Shown here: positions 1-11,500 of the stretch, piece by piece
Layout: the number at the start of each line of letters is the position of its first letter
Position numbering within the stretch: position 1 is the first letter of the stretch
Origin: Saccoglossus kowalevskii
Taxonomy: Eukaryota; Hemichordata; Enteropneusta; Harrimaniidae
DNA: 31,338 bases
Assembly: GCF_000003605.2 (NCBI RefSeq)
Contig: NW_003134341.1
Location: forward strand, 501,278 to 532,615
Reading direction: 5' to 3'
Made by a program: the position numbers and the translations under genes
The notes under the pieces: generated by a model
The model's database searches: none
The model's input: only the letters and a program-made list of their open reading frames with translations
What the model was told of the DNA's origin: nothing

Positions 1-400
1 TGTTGAATATTTGTGATCATACAGTTTTTGAACAAAAAAAAACTTACCGACTTGAAAGAATTGCTGTTAATGTATCCCAAAATGCCATAAAAAATTTTAT
101 TTTTACATTTTAAGATAAGAAATGCATTGTTTTTGCAGCTGGTGTTTGTATAGGAGTATATGAAATACCAAAAAAAATTAATAAATAGTACTGAATCAAT
201 TTATTTCTATTTTCAGCTCTGAAGTGACTGTTAAAGCAAACATCATGGTCAGAGTAATCACATACATGAATTGTTTATCTATGTACAGCATAAATACCAT
301 AGACACCCATAGCAACAAAGAATGTAAGAATTCTGTTCTGCTTATGGTTTGCACTATAGCAAATATCACAACAACAAAACTATTTTAGTTTTTTAATCAA

Positions 401-434
401 ATCATAGACCCTCCTCTACTGGAGGGTCTATGAT
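401..434. repeat. Perfect short hairpin, copy 1 (ATCATAGACCCTCC arms)
   Basis: ATCATAGACCCTCC (401-414) and GGAGGGTCTATGAT (421-434) are perfect 14-nt inverted arms around a 6-nt loop. The hairpin is intronic, about 90 bp past the PIX donor. A second hairpin with the same core arms lies at 28023-28048, so this is a dispersed palindromic element and not a chance stem. Confidence 0.7.
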
Positions 435-524
435 CAAATTCATGACATTCATTACATTTATAACTTACCAACAGAAGTTTAAAGGTCATAGCCACACCCA
501 AATTAAAAAAAATCACAAACTCAC

Positions 525-717
525 CTAATTTGATTTCCTTGACATAATTACTAGGGAACCATCCTGTTTTTCCATTCAGTGTTCCTTCCCACCATCCTCC
601 TTCCACTACTTGCGTGATCTGTATAACATCACCTTTCATGAACAAAAGCTCATCCTCGTTAGTTCCAGAAAACGGGAACAGTGCGCGTACATACATTGGT
701 GCATTGTCTGAAGCCAT
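525..717 (-). CDS. ARHGEF7-like: PIX-type Rho guanine nucleotide exchange factor, first SH3-coding exon (partial gene)
   Basis: This exon encodes 64 residues plus one base, from ATG at 717-715 to a GT donor (GTGAG read from 524). Residues 8-62 form an SH3 domain. The acidic RT loop (NEDEL, 20-24), the tandem tryptophans in [11 protein letters not shown] (39-49) and the GWFPSNYV strand (52-59) are all intact. The [21 protein letters not shown] stretch is close to the SH3 of beta-PIX/alpha-PIX (ARHGEF7/ARHGEF6). In known PIX proteins this SH3 binds PAK kinases and is followed by DH-PH domains that activate Rac/Cdc42 at focal adhesions. Those DH-PH exons must lie left of position 1; none was recognised in 1-524. 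The exon begins at an AG acceptor (exon first base 786), so 786-718 is 5'UTR in this frame. An upstream 17-codon reading frame in the same frame ends just before this ATG. Another SH3 protein is possible, but the WWEG/GWFPSNY context makes PIX much the best match. Confidence 0.82.
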
Positions 718-786
718 AGTCTATTTTATTCCTGGAATTTCAAGAGATACAGGTCTTCTTTCAGTTTGACTCATAGCACCAAATAT
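718..786 (-). promoter_or_regulatory. 5'UTR part of the PIX exon with an in-frame upstream ORF
   Basis: The acceptor reads TTGTTTACAG before 786. An upstream ATG at 774-772 opens MSQTERRPVSLEIPGIK and stops at TAG 723-721, leaving one codon (ACT) before the SH3 start ATG. The whole exon is open in this one frame except for that stop. It may be a regulatory uORF, or the relic of a coding linker to an upstream CH domain as in longer PIX isoforms. Confidence 0.5.
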
Positions 787-820
787 CTGTAAACAAAAAC
801 ACAATATTTTATTAGTTGGT

Positions 821-967
821 GTTCACACATGTAGCAAAACATGGAGTTCTACCTGGAGATTAGTTTAACCCAATGTTTAAAACCATGTGTGAACCGATTA
901 ACCTGGTCTTAGTCAGATTAGCTTAGCTCAAATCAATGGGCTGGTCTTTACACAGAGTTCCATGTTT
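821..967. repeat. Foldback sequence upstream of the PIX exon
   Basis: Two inverted pairs are visible. GTTCACACATG at 821-831 pairs with CATGTGTGAAC at 884-894 (11 of 11). AAACATGGA at 837-845 pairs with TCCATGTTT at 959-967 (9 of 9). This looks like a decayed foldback or MITE-type element in the intron just 5' of the acceptor. No second copy was found in the window. Confidence 0.35.
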
Positions 968-3675
968 ACCACCGAGATGAGACACTTGTAAACAAGGACC
1001 CCGAGTTAAAATAGCGCCCTCTAACTTCAACCCATATATCACAGACAACATGCAAGCAGCTCTTTAGCGCTGAAGTACTTGCCTGACAAAAAAAACTTAT
1101 TAATTTGGAAAGAGCAGAATATTTGGACTTTGATGGTTGTATATTACACAACACGCATGACAATGGTTAATTTGCTCTAAGCAGAACAACAAAAAATTAT
1201 TTGACCTTTACTGGTTCACCATTCAACATTCCATTTCTTACTCTAATATGAATACAGTCACAACCCACAATAATGATGGACACAATGATCATCTTCTCAA
1301 ACTTTAAAATTTAAAAGCCTTTCTTTAAAAAAAATAATGTGAACAAATTTATGAAAAGTGCATTTGTTTTATTATACCAGGGTTCATATTGTTAGGAAAT
1401 GTTTGAAATAACTCCATGCAGAGGTACCGGTACATATATTTTTGTAGGTGTCAGAACATTTGTGCATTGCAAAAAACTTTATTCTTCATCAGTAAATAAT
1501 TTACAATCCACAGATCTATAACGCACCTAAAATACTGATTTAGCTTACAGTGACACAAAGTTAACCCAGAGAGTTAATCATGGAATAAGACTTGTTGAAA
1601 GAAATAATTTAACTATATGGTAATAACCACATCATTAATATTTATGTGGGCCATTGTTGATATAATAAGCACAAATAAAATGAGAACACCAACAGTCTAC
1701 AACTAAAAACACAAAATTTCACATAATTGATATTAGGAGAGCCCTGTCCAAAAGTCAATTGGCTATGAGCCAATTCATTAACAAAATATCTGGTAAAATG
1801 TGTAAAAATTATTCAGGTCAATGACAAAATTTTCTCCAAATTTTGGTCCAACATTTTTGTCTTTGTTAATGTTGCACCAAATGGACTTAATTTCTCATTG
1901 GCAACAGATAAAATTATGCATGTTGATTTAATGAATGTGCAACTAAGAAATATTGGTATGTAAAGTGTACAAGTTTCTTGCCTTGTATTAACCATTGTCT
2001 ATTAATACCAAATGTAAACACAAAATTTAGAGATTGGAAAAGTGGTGAGCAATTTTTGGTGAGCTAAATTTTGCAAATCAGCATAATTTTACCCACCAAA
2101 TCATAAGGTAAAGAAAATCTCTTGAAACAGATTAAGGGTTGACCATCTGAAATCAGGGTGGAGGTCTTTTCCCTTACAAATGTATGTCTTTTCAAACATA
2201 GCGGTATGCATTTCCATGCCACATTTTAAAGAACTTACTGATTTGACTTATAACCAATGACTAGCAGCTGACTCTTCTCCTACCCATTTATTTTAAAGTG
2301 GTGGGCTCACCATTTACAACAAGAATTATTAATCTGGTGAGCAATATTTTGATGAATTGCATAATTTTGCTCTCAGAATTGTGTGCACTGATATTTTGCT
2401 CACCACCACCAACACCACCCCCCTAAGAAGATACTATCATAAACTAGCATACATGTAAATATAACAATTTACACCAACTTACTGTTATAAGGTCAAGGTC
2501 TGAAAACTAATACCACCTAAGTCTACAATGAAACTTTACTGAGAGTTAGAAAAACAATAATGACACTTGACTCTATAAGTGCAGGATGTGCTGAAGAAGT
2601 CCGGGTCTGGTGAGCTGACACACATTTTACCACCTGCTGCTGGTATAAGAATCTTCAGATGACTAGATTAGGTTTTGTTGTTAGGCAGCCCAAATCACCA
2701 ACATATGTTATTGCACATTGAATTACCTGACTTTAGGAATTCAGCAAAAATGAAATAAAATTTCATCACATCCACCAAAACAAAGTACAAAGTTTAATTT
2801 GTATTATCAGCTTATAAATTCTTATCCACAAAGAATGTTGAACTTAGACCTCCATTTAGCCACACTATCAATGCACCTTAACTCACAGACACATACAATG
2901 TTAATAAATAAAAAAAAAACACTCAATTACTGCATCGCAACCATTCACTTTTGAGTACAGACTTTTATGTTATCCCATCAAACATGAAGTATGCAATATA
3001 CATCTGTCAATTTATAAAAGCCAAAGTAGTCATCCACCAACAAATTAAATAAATTACTGGCTGAGTGGCTGACTGACTTACTTCCTGGAATGCAGGTTAT
3101 GGCGACTAGACAATACATTTATAACAATTCCAATGGCATCATCAGTCAACAAAAGAAACTATCAAGTAAAATATATTTTGTGCTAAAGTTTCAATAATAA
3201 ATTGTGGAATAACACAGATGGCAACCTTATGATATAGATGACACTGAAATATACATAACATACACATAGTTCTCCCTCATACTACCTCTATGCTCACACT
3301 AACCTGTCCTGGTAGAGAGATTACACAAAGCCAAAGAGTGAAATGAAACTGAGATATTCAACATTATTCTGTGATCAAATAAGCGTGTTATTTTTAGACC
3401 TTCATTTAATCTTTAATTTTCACACTTCCTGTATTTCTCCCTGCATACAGTTATCATGCAGGAATCACATTCACTCATGATACCGGTACTGGTTTTTATA
3501 AATCTGAGCCAAAGGAAATAATCTCTTTTCCCTGTACTTTGGATTACAATTGTCTTGTTTTCCAATGAAAATTTCAACTGTTCCTAAAATTCTATTTGCT
3601 CAATATTTTGCAGTTTTTGTTCAATCTGTAAATAGAATTGGGCCTTTATATTGATCAAAAGGGAAAGTCAACCAA
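968..3675. other. Noncoding stretch, probably intron or 5' flank of the PIX gene
   Basis: I see no convincing exon here. Short open frames lack codon structure or recognisable domains. Degenerate GGTGAGCAAT-like motifs recur in direct and inverted orientation between about 2041 and 2420 (for example GTGAGCAATTTTTGG near 2045 and TTTTGCTCACCACC near 2395), suggesting an old repeat. A GCGCCCTCT motif at about 1014-1022 resembles part of the CTCF core. Confidence 0.5.
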
Positions 3676-3875
3676 TACTGTAAATGCATTAATTATTCAC
3701 TGGGTTTTAATTTCATTATCTTCGCTGATAAGTAAATTTTGCTAAATTATATGTAAAATAACAATAAAACTTATTGATTCCTAAGACAAATTTGTGAAAT
3801 CAAAACACAGTGAATATGCACAAAACAACAAAATAGTGAAATTAAATGTCAGTAAAAATAAATGGTTTTACAGTA
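3676..3875. mobile_element. TA-flanked MITE with CTGTAAA terminal inverted repeats
   Basis: The left end is TA-CTGTAAATGCATTAATT. The right end, read on the minus strand, is TA-CTGTAAAACCATTTATTT. The inverted similarity continues imperfectly for about 50 bp: the left arm has TTCACTGGGTTTTAATTTCA and the reverse of the right arm has related TTAATTTCACTATTTTG blocks. There is no coding capacity. The TA dinucleotide at both ends and the size of 200 bp fit a non-autonomous Tc1/mariner-like element; the superfamily call is inference. Confidence 0.6.
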
Positions 3876-4201
3876 CTAGAATATGATCTGTCAAATGATG
3901 TCAAAAGAAAAAATAATACATTTATAATAAATATTTGAAGAGTTTCCAAAAAGTTTATTGGTTACCAACTTTAAAGGTTTTTTTTTTTTTTAATTTGATG
4001 CTGAGGTTACTGAGGTATTTTCATATGATAATACAATCCATCTCCAAAATTTTAAAACTGGGATATAGTGGTGACATTAACATTAAATTCCATAATAATT
4101 AATTATTTGAAAACTCTCAAAAACGTTCATTGGTTAGCTAATTTAAAGGTTGTTTTTTTAATTTGTTTTCATACATGGCCATTCAATAATGACACACTAT
4201 C

Positions 4202-4334
4202 TTAAAACGCGGTGGTCGTCGCGCTGCGTGTGTTCGAATTTCATGTAAATAAACAATGTATTTTACACGCGTCGTATACGCCGCTATGATTCCCATATCG
4301 AACAGGACGCGGCACGACGACTGCCGCCCTTTAA
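4202..4334. mobile_element. 133-bp TTAA-flanked inverted-repeat element, copy 1
   Basis: The element is bounded by TTAA at 4202-4205 and 4331-4334. The first 27 bp match the reverse complement of the last 27 bp at about 21 positions (shared core GTCGTCG), and the inverted similarity extends through TGTTCGA. The sequence is CpG-rich compared with its surroundings. A second full-length copy of exactly the same length is at 24423-24555. TTAA targets are characteristic of piggyBac transposons, so a piggyBac-type MITE is inferred. No transposase is present. Confidence 0.75.
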
Positions 4335-4339
4335 TAATG

Positions 4340-5060
4340 TGACACTATTGTCACTACTGTGTCAAAAGTTTTCCACACAGTGACGTAAACGCTGTTATTG
4401 ACAGCATTCCCTTCAACTGGTAAAATAATCACTGGCTCTACATAAAAACAAAGAAGCTCATGCGGCAGTTGTTTCACCAATTCAATGTTAAAAATAGGAG
4501 ACGTCCCAGCCATACCATGAACAAATTGACGGTCTTGTGGGGGCCGCCATCTTGGATTTCCAATTAATACACACACACGACCCGGCTTTCACTCAGTTCA
4601 CCCACTCATTTGGGAGGGGAAAAACGCAAAACACTCCCGCGGAAGTCTATTTAAAAGTGGCATTTTCTGGTTACAAGTAATACTGTGACAGTGACAAGTT
4701 TTGTCGACTTCCGAAAGCGTAAACAAGTAAATATAGCCACCGGACTGAGGTCAGTGGCATGCAGAGCGCCTCCATTTCGATCACGCCGTTCGGACGAAGG
4801 CATTCGACCATCAGTGAATTACAAAGTTTGCATACCTGTCAAATTAGCTGATTCCACAATATCGTTATAACCTGGATGTTAATCACATTATTCACATGGT
4901 CGCGTGGATCTTGGCGATAAAACGACGCGGTCAGAACAGGACAAGCCGTGTAAAATCCTTCTTCACGGAAGCGCGACCTCAAACTTCCCACTTATCGAAA
5001 CATAGTAAATAAACTATGTCACCGTTACCTCCAATACACCAGTATAGAGACGAAAATCCG
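4340..5060 (-). promoter_or_regulatory. CpG-rich probable promoter / 5' exon region
   Basis: This block is markedly richer in CpG and GC than the flanking DNA. It contains GCCGCCATCTTG at 4543-4554, which on the minus strand reads CAAGATGGCGGC, a perfect match to the YY1/TISU start-site element. A good minus-strand donor (GACAG followed by GTATGC, exon end 4836) would make 4836 to about 5050 a noncoding first exon that could splice to the PIX acceptor at 786/787. The link to the PIX gene is inferred from strand and position only. A separate or bidirectional promoter is possible. Confidence 0.4.
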
Positions 5061-7780
5061 TTCAATATTTTAAATTTTAAGTATAAGGTTTGATGATATT
5101 ATAGCACGCTACATTGAAATAAATGTTTGGCCTTCATGGTTTTGGTTTTATTAATATGTTTCGCGATTGAAAAATGCTTATACTGATTATGAATGATAAT
5201 ACAAATCGAGGGGGAGTAACAGTGGATGGAACAGCCAAAGTTTCTAAAAATAGCTCATTACGCTATATAGCGGCATTTATAAGTTCGCTGCTATACTTAG
5301 GCTCAGACCACTAAAATATTCTTCAGTGATTTGAGAGATAGGTCACATAGCGTTCATAAAATACGTGATTCCACGGTGGTCCATCCATCCATGGCTTCCT
5401 TTTTTTCCCGTGTTTAGGGTCGATCATTATAAACTCTTAGAGGAGCAAGGACAGAAAAACTGTTGCAAAAAAAAATATATGAATGAAATGCAGGGCACAA
5501 TAAACAGATAAATTCACAATTGGAGAAACTATTTGAAAACAAGATGAGTGAAAGGTAGGTAATGATAACAAATACATGAAAAACGTACTGTCCATGCTTA
5601 AAACTTGAGTTTGTTTTAAAAGTACTTTAGAGTAGAGTGTAGAGACAGCGTACGGTTCGATTCACGTACGATTGACCATGGATTAACGTACGATTTGAGT
5701 ACTTATGGTTCACACAAATGTTCATATATAGCAATGTGAGCCAATCAAACCTTACGCTCATATATGTAACCAGATACACTACAAAACAACTAGTAGTTTC
5801 GCGGAGGTCCCCCTCCCTGTCTCTTCAAAATATTGTCAACCCGTTCCCCCGGACCCCCCTGTCCACGGAGTTAAAAGCCCTATGTTTCTTTCCTATGTAT
5901 GGAGATAGTTAATGTGTCAGTCATTATAACAAACAGTAAATGAATCTTTCTAAAACAAATATATTAATATAGATAATTATCAATAATATCGAACGCAAAT
6001 TGATATGGATAATACCCAATTGTATTACAATGTTCTAGTAATGCATACACATATTGTGATAGGGACTGACAGAGTTATTTCTGAACAGATATCTTCATCA
6101 TCAGACTACTAAGTCTAAATTTGAATAGCAGTCATATAACGACGTCTCGGTCGCCTCTCGGCGTTCACTAAAGAAGAGACGGCACACAATACAAGCTCAA
6201 AGAAAACAACAATTACTTGGATGATTAAAGAAATTAGCATAGCTACTGACTGTAACAATTGAAATTACCTTCGTACTGTAGCAAGTATTCCCCAATTGCA
6301 ATTTAAAGAAAGAGCCAACAAACCGTGTGATTCAAAGAGAAAATAGTTAATACAATTAAATCCTTGCTATCCCCATCGAGAATAATAAAACGAATTTTGG
6401 TAACATATTGCTGCAATGTTTCAGATTCCTGTTTGATGTACCAAAAACCGGGACTAAAATACGCACTGTAGTATACATAGCGCGGTATACACAGTCAACA
6501 TCAATATGTTTGTTGACAAAATTGTGTTATTTCGACATCTTACTATTTATAAACATACACAACATTGCGTAAGTTTGGCTCCAATAAGGCACTAGTTAGC
6601 GGTGCGGTGTCAATTGGGCATTTAAAGGAGCAACCAAATATAATAACTTAGCCTGGAAACCAATACGTATTATAATGATGGTGTTCAATACACTGTCTCT
6701 TGAGTTCTGTGACAGTGCACGTGTGGTCGCTTTGGCAGATCAGTTTGGAAAATAATACAGTGAACTGTACGTCGACACTTTATTTTTTAACTGTCACATG
6801 TAGTGGATACACAGACTGAGTGGGATAGTCAATCCCTATCTGCTCTAGTTTTGTTAGTGAATGTATAAATAATTGTTTTGAAATCGTTGATATGATTGAC
6901 TATAATTAAAATGGTAGTTCTTGGTAATTATTCAATATATCCAATATTCAGCATTTTATGGAAATGTACTCCTTCTCAATGGTAGACCTAAATAAATATT
7001 ATGTATATAATACATTGTCTTACTTATGACGTGAAAACCCTTCCATAACCTGAAGACAATAGATTAAACTACGCGTAATACATACTGTTATTTTTTTCAC
7101 ACTGAAATATCAGACTCTCTGACTAAAAAGATTACTTTTTTCTAGAAATCAAAGTCTGTCTCTAAACTTAGAAGTGAGAGAGTTGCTCCGATAACAGATG
7201 TCACATGATGCAGTAGTTGGTTATAATTTAGACCGACCACACGCTGTAATGGAAGTAATTTCAAGCTTTATATGTGTAAAAAGTATTCGAAGATCAACTT
7301 AATCCATGTCACTGGGTACAAAACTAGTAATGGAAATTAATTCCATTACCAATGGGCAGATTCAAGAGAATTCCAATGGAAACAACTGCAACTAAAGACA
7401 ACTGTTTAATAAATACGTGTACGACATAGGGAAATGACTAAGAAATCACCATGTCCACACTCTCAGGAGCACAGGCATTTCCATACTTTGACGTCACACA
7501 CGTGATGCTAATGGTGGAAGATATAATCACAATTACACATCGCCTTTGAAAGAATGTACATATATTTAACATAGATATAATACTTAGTCATTTTGACATG
7601 AGGAGAATTACAAGAACGTTGTTTACAAATTGTTAACCTATAAACTGAAGATTACCGGTACTAAACGGTAATTTCATATATAGACAAATATCGGTATGTA
7701 ATTAGATAATCGTTTTCATAATTTTCGCATTTGGGCTTTTAAAAGTCGAACAATATATATTTGCATACTTCTAGTATACT
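5061..7780. other. Intergenic stretch between the PIX promoter block and PYCR
   Basis: No exon was recognised. The open frame at 5718-5912 has no domain, no splice context and no codon bias. Three CGTACG hexamers lie at 5649-5654, 5665-5670 and 5687-5692, within related ACGTACGATT(T)GA contexts. TGACGTCA with a following CACGTG occurs near 7489-7503. The remainder is unremarkable AT-rich DNA. Confidence 0.5.
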
Positions 7781-7787
7781 GTAAATT

Positions 7788-7848
7788 AACAACAACAACA
7801 ATAACAACAAAAACAAGCAGCGCAACAACAACAGACACAACAACCACT
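7788..7848. repeat. Imperfect AAC microsatellite
   Basis: A run of AAC/ACA triplets (AACAACAACAACAATAACAA and onward) is interrupted by AAGCAGCGC. It is a simple-sequence repeat with no coding implication. Confidence 0.8.
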
Positions 7849-7902
7849 AATTTTAAAGTAAAATCATAGACTGTGCAGAGTTGAATTCCTCGTGATTGTT
7901 GC

Positions 7903-8052
7903 GTAAGAGATCAGGTAAAGTGCACGGCATAAGACGAGTGACGTCACAGAGTATCAGGTGATGTCATCATGATGTAAGAGGTCAGGCGAGTGGCGTCAAT
8001 GTGTGACAAGTCCGATGAGTTACGTCAATACATAAGTGGTCAGACGATCTTC
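7903..8052. repeat. Minisatellite of about 29-bp units carrying CRE-like sites
   Basis: About five diverged units follow the pattern AGGCGAGTGACGTCA then about 10 nt then AAGAGGTC. Four units carry a CRE-like octamer: TGACGTCA at 7939-7946, TGATGTCA at 7959-7966, TGGCGTCA at 7991-7998 and TTACGTCA at 8020-8027. The array lies about 450 bp beyond the PYCR stop codon. Whether CREB/ATF factors bind it is unknown; the repeat itself is directly visible. Confidence 0.6.
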
Positions 8053-8503
8053 AAATTTTAAGTACGGCAGTTTTGACATCTTCGTCGTAGTTTTTATCTT
8101 CATCCAACCTACAAAATGAATACAATCAAACATAACTTCATAACTTTTTTTACAAACAGTAATATGAAAGGAATTTAAATCTACACAAGTACCGTGCAAT
8201 AATAATGAACTGGTCATGTATATAAACACGAGACATAGGTAGAACCCTATAGAGGGACTGTGGTAGAACCATTGAAATCTATATGTGTATGTACCCTAGA
8301 GTTTATGATGCTTGTATTACCATTGCAATTAGTAAGATAGGCATTTACATATCCCACACAGCCTTACAATACTTCCTGACTGGACCGTTCCACACGCGAT
8401 ACCTTGTGCATTACGTGAATAAATACTATATTAAACATCTCGGAGGGGTGCTAGCTTGCATGTAAATATGTGTTCGAATAAAACAACAACACAAACTCTG
8501 AAA

Positions 8504-11500
8504 TTAGCTTCCTGCATGTCTGAGGCTAACGACTTCACACATAATGCAATTAGGACAAATATCATACATTTGTTGAGATAGTTCAACGGATTTCACCGTA
8601 GTGGACTCAACGGCAGAGATAAGGCAATTCCTAAAGCCAAGTTCTTCTAGTTTATGAACTCCAGCCATTGTAGTGCCTCCCGGAGAACCCACATTATCTT
8701 TCAAAATCATTGGATGACTGCCAGGTTCTAAAGTCATTTTTGCAGCTCCCTAGTAAGAAAATGAGAACATGCATATTAAGATTAATATTGCACATAGTTT
8801 GGCTTTGATGACGTCAAGTGTATATACGACTGAATTAGTAAATTACTAAAATTGAAAAAAATAGTAAATTGGTCGTGCTTTGTTGGTGTCTGCACACCAG
8901 CCAAAATAGTTTTCGATGCGTGTCACCTAAGATCTCGGGAATTCAACATACCAGCATTGTCTGTGCAGCTAGTTTAAGTGCCAGATCCCTGGGCAGCCCC
9001 ATTTTCACTCCTCCATCTGCCATTGCGTCAATGGCACAGAATGCCTGCAAATAAATTATCAATAAATTAATTCCATCTCGCCTAAATATAACTGTCAAGT
9101 AACAGTCAATTTGTATCGGAAAAGCTGAAAGTCGTTGCATGGAGCTAAATAGTTCACATGTGCTGCAAAGTCCGTATTGTCACTGTTAATAGCGCCATCT
9201 GGTGACCAAGGTTATGTACACTTCGTTTGTTTTTATTTGGACATAACACACACAATTTAAAAGTATAAAATGAAAATTTACAACTCTATTTGACGATACT
9301 TACGTATGCTGGACCACTTCCACTGACACCAGTTACTGCATCAAGACTTGATTCCTCGCTTTCAACACAGAATCCCAAGGTAGAGAAAAACTGCTGAACA
9401 AGCACAGAATCAGAGTCCTTCGCTGCTGTACCCCTGGCAAATACCGTAGCGCCCTCACCCACCATACAAGGAGTGTTTGACATGACACGAATCACTCTTG
9501 TGTCGACTGGAAGTTTCTGTAATTAGAAACAAAAGCGTTCAATTTAGTAAGGTATCCATGCAGAAAAGACTAATGGGATTAGTGATCCACGACATTCACT
9601 ACAATTCCATTCGGAATTTCCTGGCATATACATTTTACCTCTTCGCATCTGCGGCCTGACTCTATGTGCTACCGTTTGTTTTCTGGGATGCTATTATGTC
9701 ACATCAAATTATCTACATGTAAAAAGTTGACATTATATTTGTAAACAATTTGAAGCTGTTGTTTTGGTCACATTCAGTACAACTCAACTTGGTACTGACA
9801 TTGTCATTGTGCATCTATTGGTGATGCTTCTACAGTCAGCTAATTGTTGCATGTCAAAACGTGACGTATTATGTGGAAATATCATTCAACTAGCCAGGGC
9901 CAGGGATTTTGTTCGTTTTAAAGGAAATTATTATATAAACCAATAAAATTGCCATGAATGGCCGGCCCAGTCTAAGTAATACCCTCGGATAACTATCGAA
10001 CTCTGGACAGTATGCCTTGATAACGCCCTGTGACAGAGCATAATTCTGATTGGTTAAGAAGCGATATTCCATATATGTATATTTTAATAATTAATTATAA
10101 AGACATTTCCAAACTTACATCTTCAACGTAGCTGATTTTAACACCGGCTGCTACCGATACTACGATATGACGTTCGCTGATAATTGGAGCGATTTCATAA
10201 AGAACTGTGCGCATGACATCTGGTTTAACGGCAAGAAATACAACATTGCTGGGCTTTACGGCTTCTAGGTTGTCGAATGTAGTTCTTACTCCAATTTTCT
10301 GTGAGGGGAGAAAAAAATAAACAACTTGTAGTTGTCTTTCTCATATTTGTCATAATTAAAATCAGTATGTGAATTTTTATTAAATAATTCTTAATTTTTG
10401 TTCACCTATGCACAAGATGTATGAGATAATATAAACATTTAATATTACTGATATGCGAAGTAATCAAAGTAATCAAACACCCATGAAAATTGTTGAGCCA
10501 TTTGTTCTTATGGTAAAAGGTTACGTCTGACGGTTATATTTCAAAATTTCGCTCAGTGAACGAATAATATGTAGTTCACAAAATGAGTCATTATGTCTGT
10601 CACGAATTATTGTAAAAGTCCGACGAATACTATTTATTATTTATGAAATAATGCTTTAGCATGAATTCTTGGAAATAGTTGCAAAAAAGACAACGTTTTC
10701 AGTCTGGTTTTCTTTTAGACATATTTTGTACTGCTTAAAATAACCCTAAAAGTCAGTGACTGGTGTATAAATCAATAATAATGTAACCTTTTTAACACAA
10801 AATAAACATGGTCATTAATTTGACCGTATTTAATCACAACTTCTCATTTGAATGAAACATTGGCGAATTTACTTGCATTATTTAGTAATCGAATTATTTA
10901 ACTTACCGCCGCCTTTGCAAGATCTTCACTGCAAGGAGTACTAGCTATGATACGATCGGCTGCCACGAGGCCTATAAATGTTTACAAAAAAAAATATTCA
11001 GTCATTTTCGGTACAAGTTTTTTCAAAAACATTATCGTCTATCATTCAACTCCTGAACCCCAAATAACACAACAAAATGAATATATATGAAGTACAATAC
11101 TTCCTCTAGCTTTCTGTCATTTTATTACTATATTTATAGTTTTGTTGCGCTTTTGAGATGTTTCACCCTTTGTTTATTCGACCTAAGGTGACAAAGCACT
11201 AAAGGTCGGCCTTTTCTTCCATTTACACGTAAAATTTCAGGGCACCAGTATAAAGTATTAAAATGATACAATACAAAATAATTTGCGGCTTGTGTATGTG
11301 TATTGAATTAAAAAACGTTAAAAGTCTGTTTTGGGTGGAGAGATGTTAGACCTTGAGTTTGTTTATGTTTAGTCTTAATGTAGCTTATCGAACAAACCAG
11401 GGCATAGCTTAGCCTGGATTTTACCCATCAAGCTTTGCAAAATTTTAGTTTTTGTCTTGTAATAATATCCCCCGCCCAACTCATAAATGCACAAACAATG

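Noticed and set aside
397-524. Extension of the SH3 exon beyond residue 64
   Set aside because: A strong GTGAG donor lies at 524, and the sequence beyond contains the intronic hairpin repeat and no homology to PIX.
4331-4576. 81-codon minus-strand frame at the CpG-rich block
   Set aside because: No recognised domain, its stop lies in the TTAA of the adjacent element, and there is no splice or conservation evidence. It may be promoter DNA by chance open.
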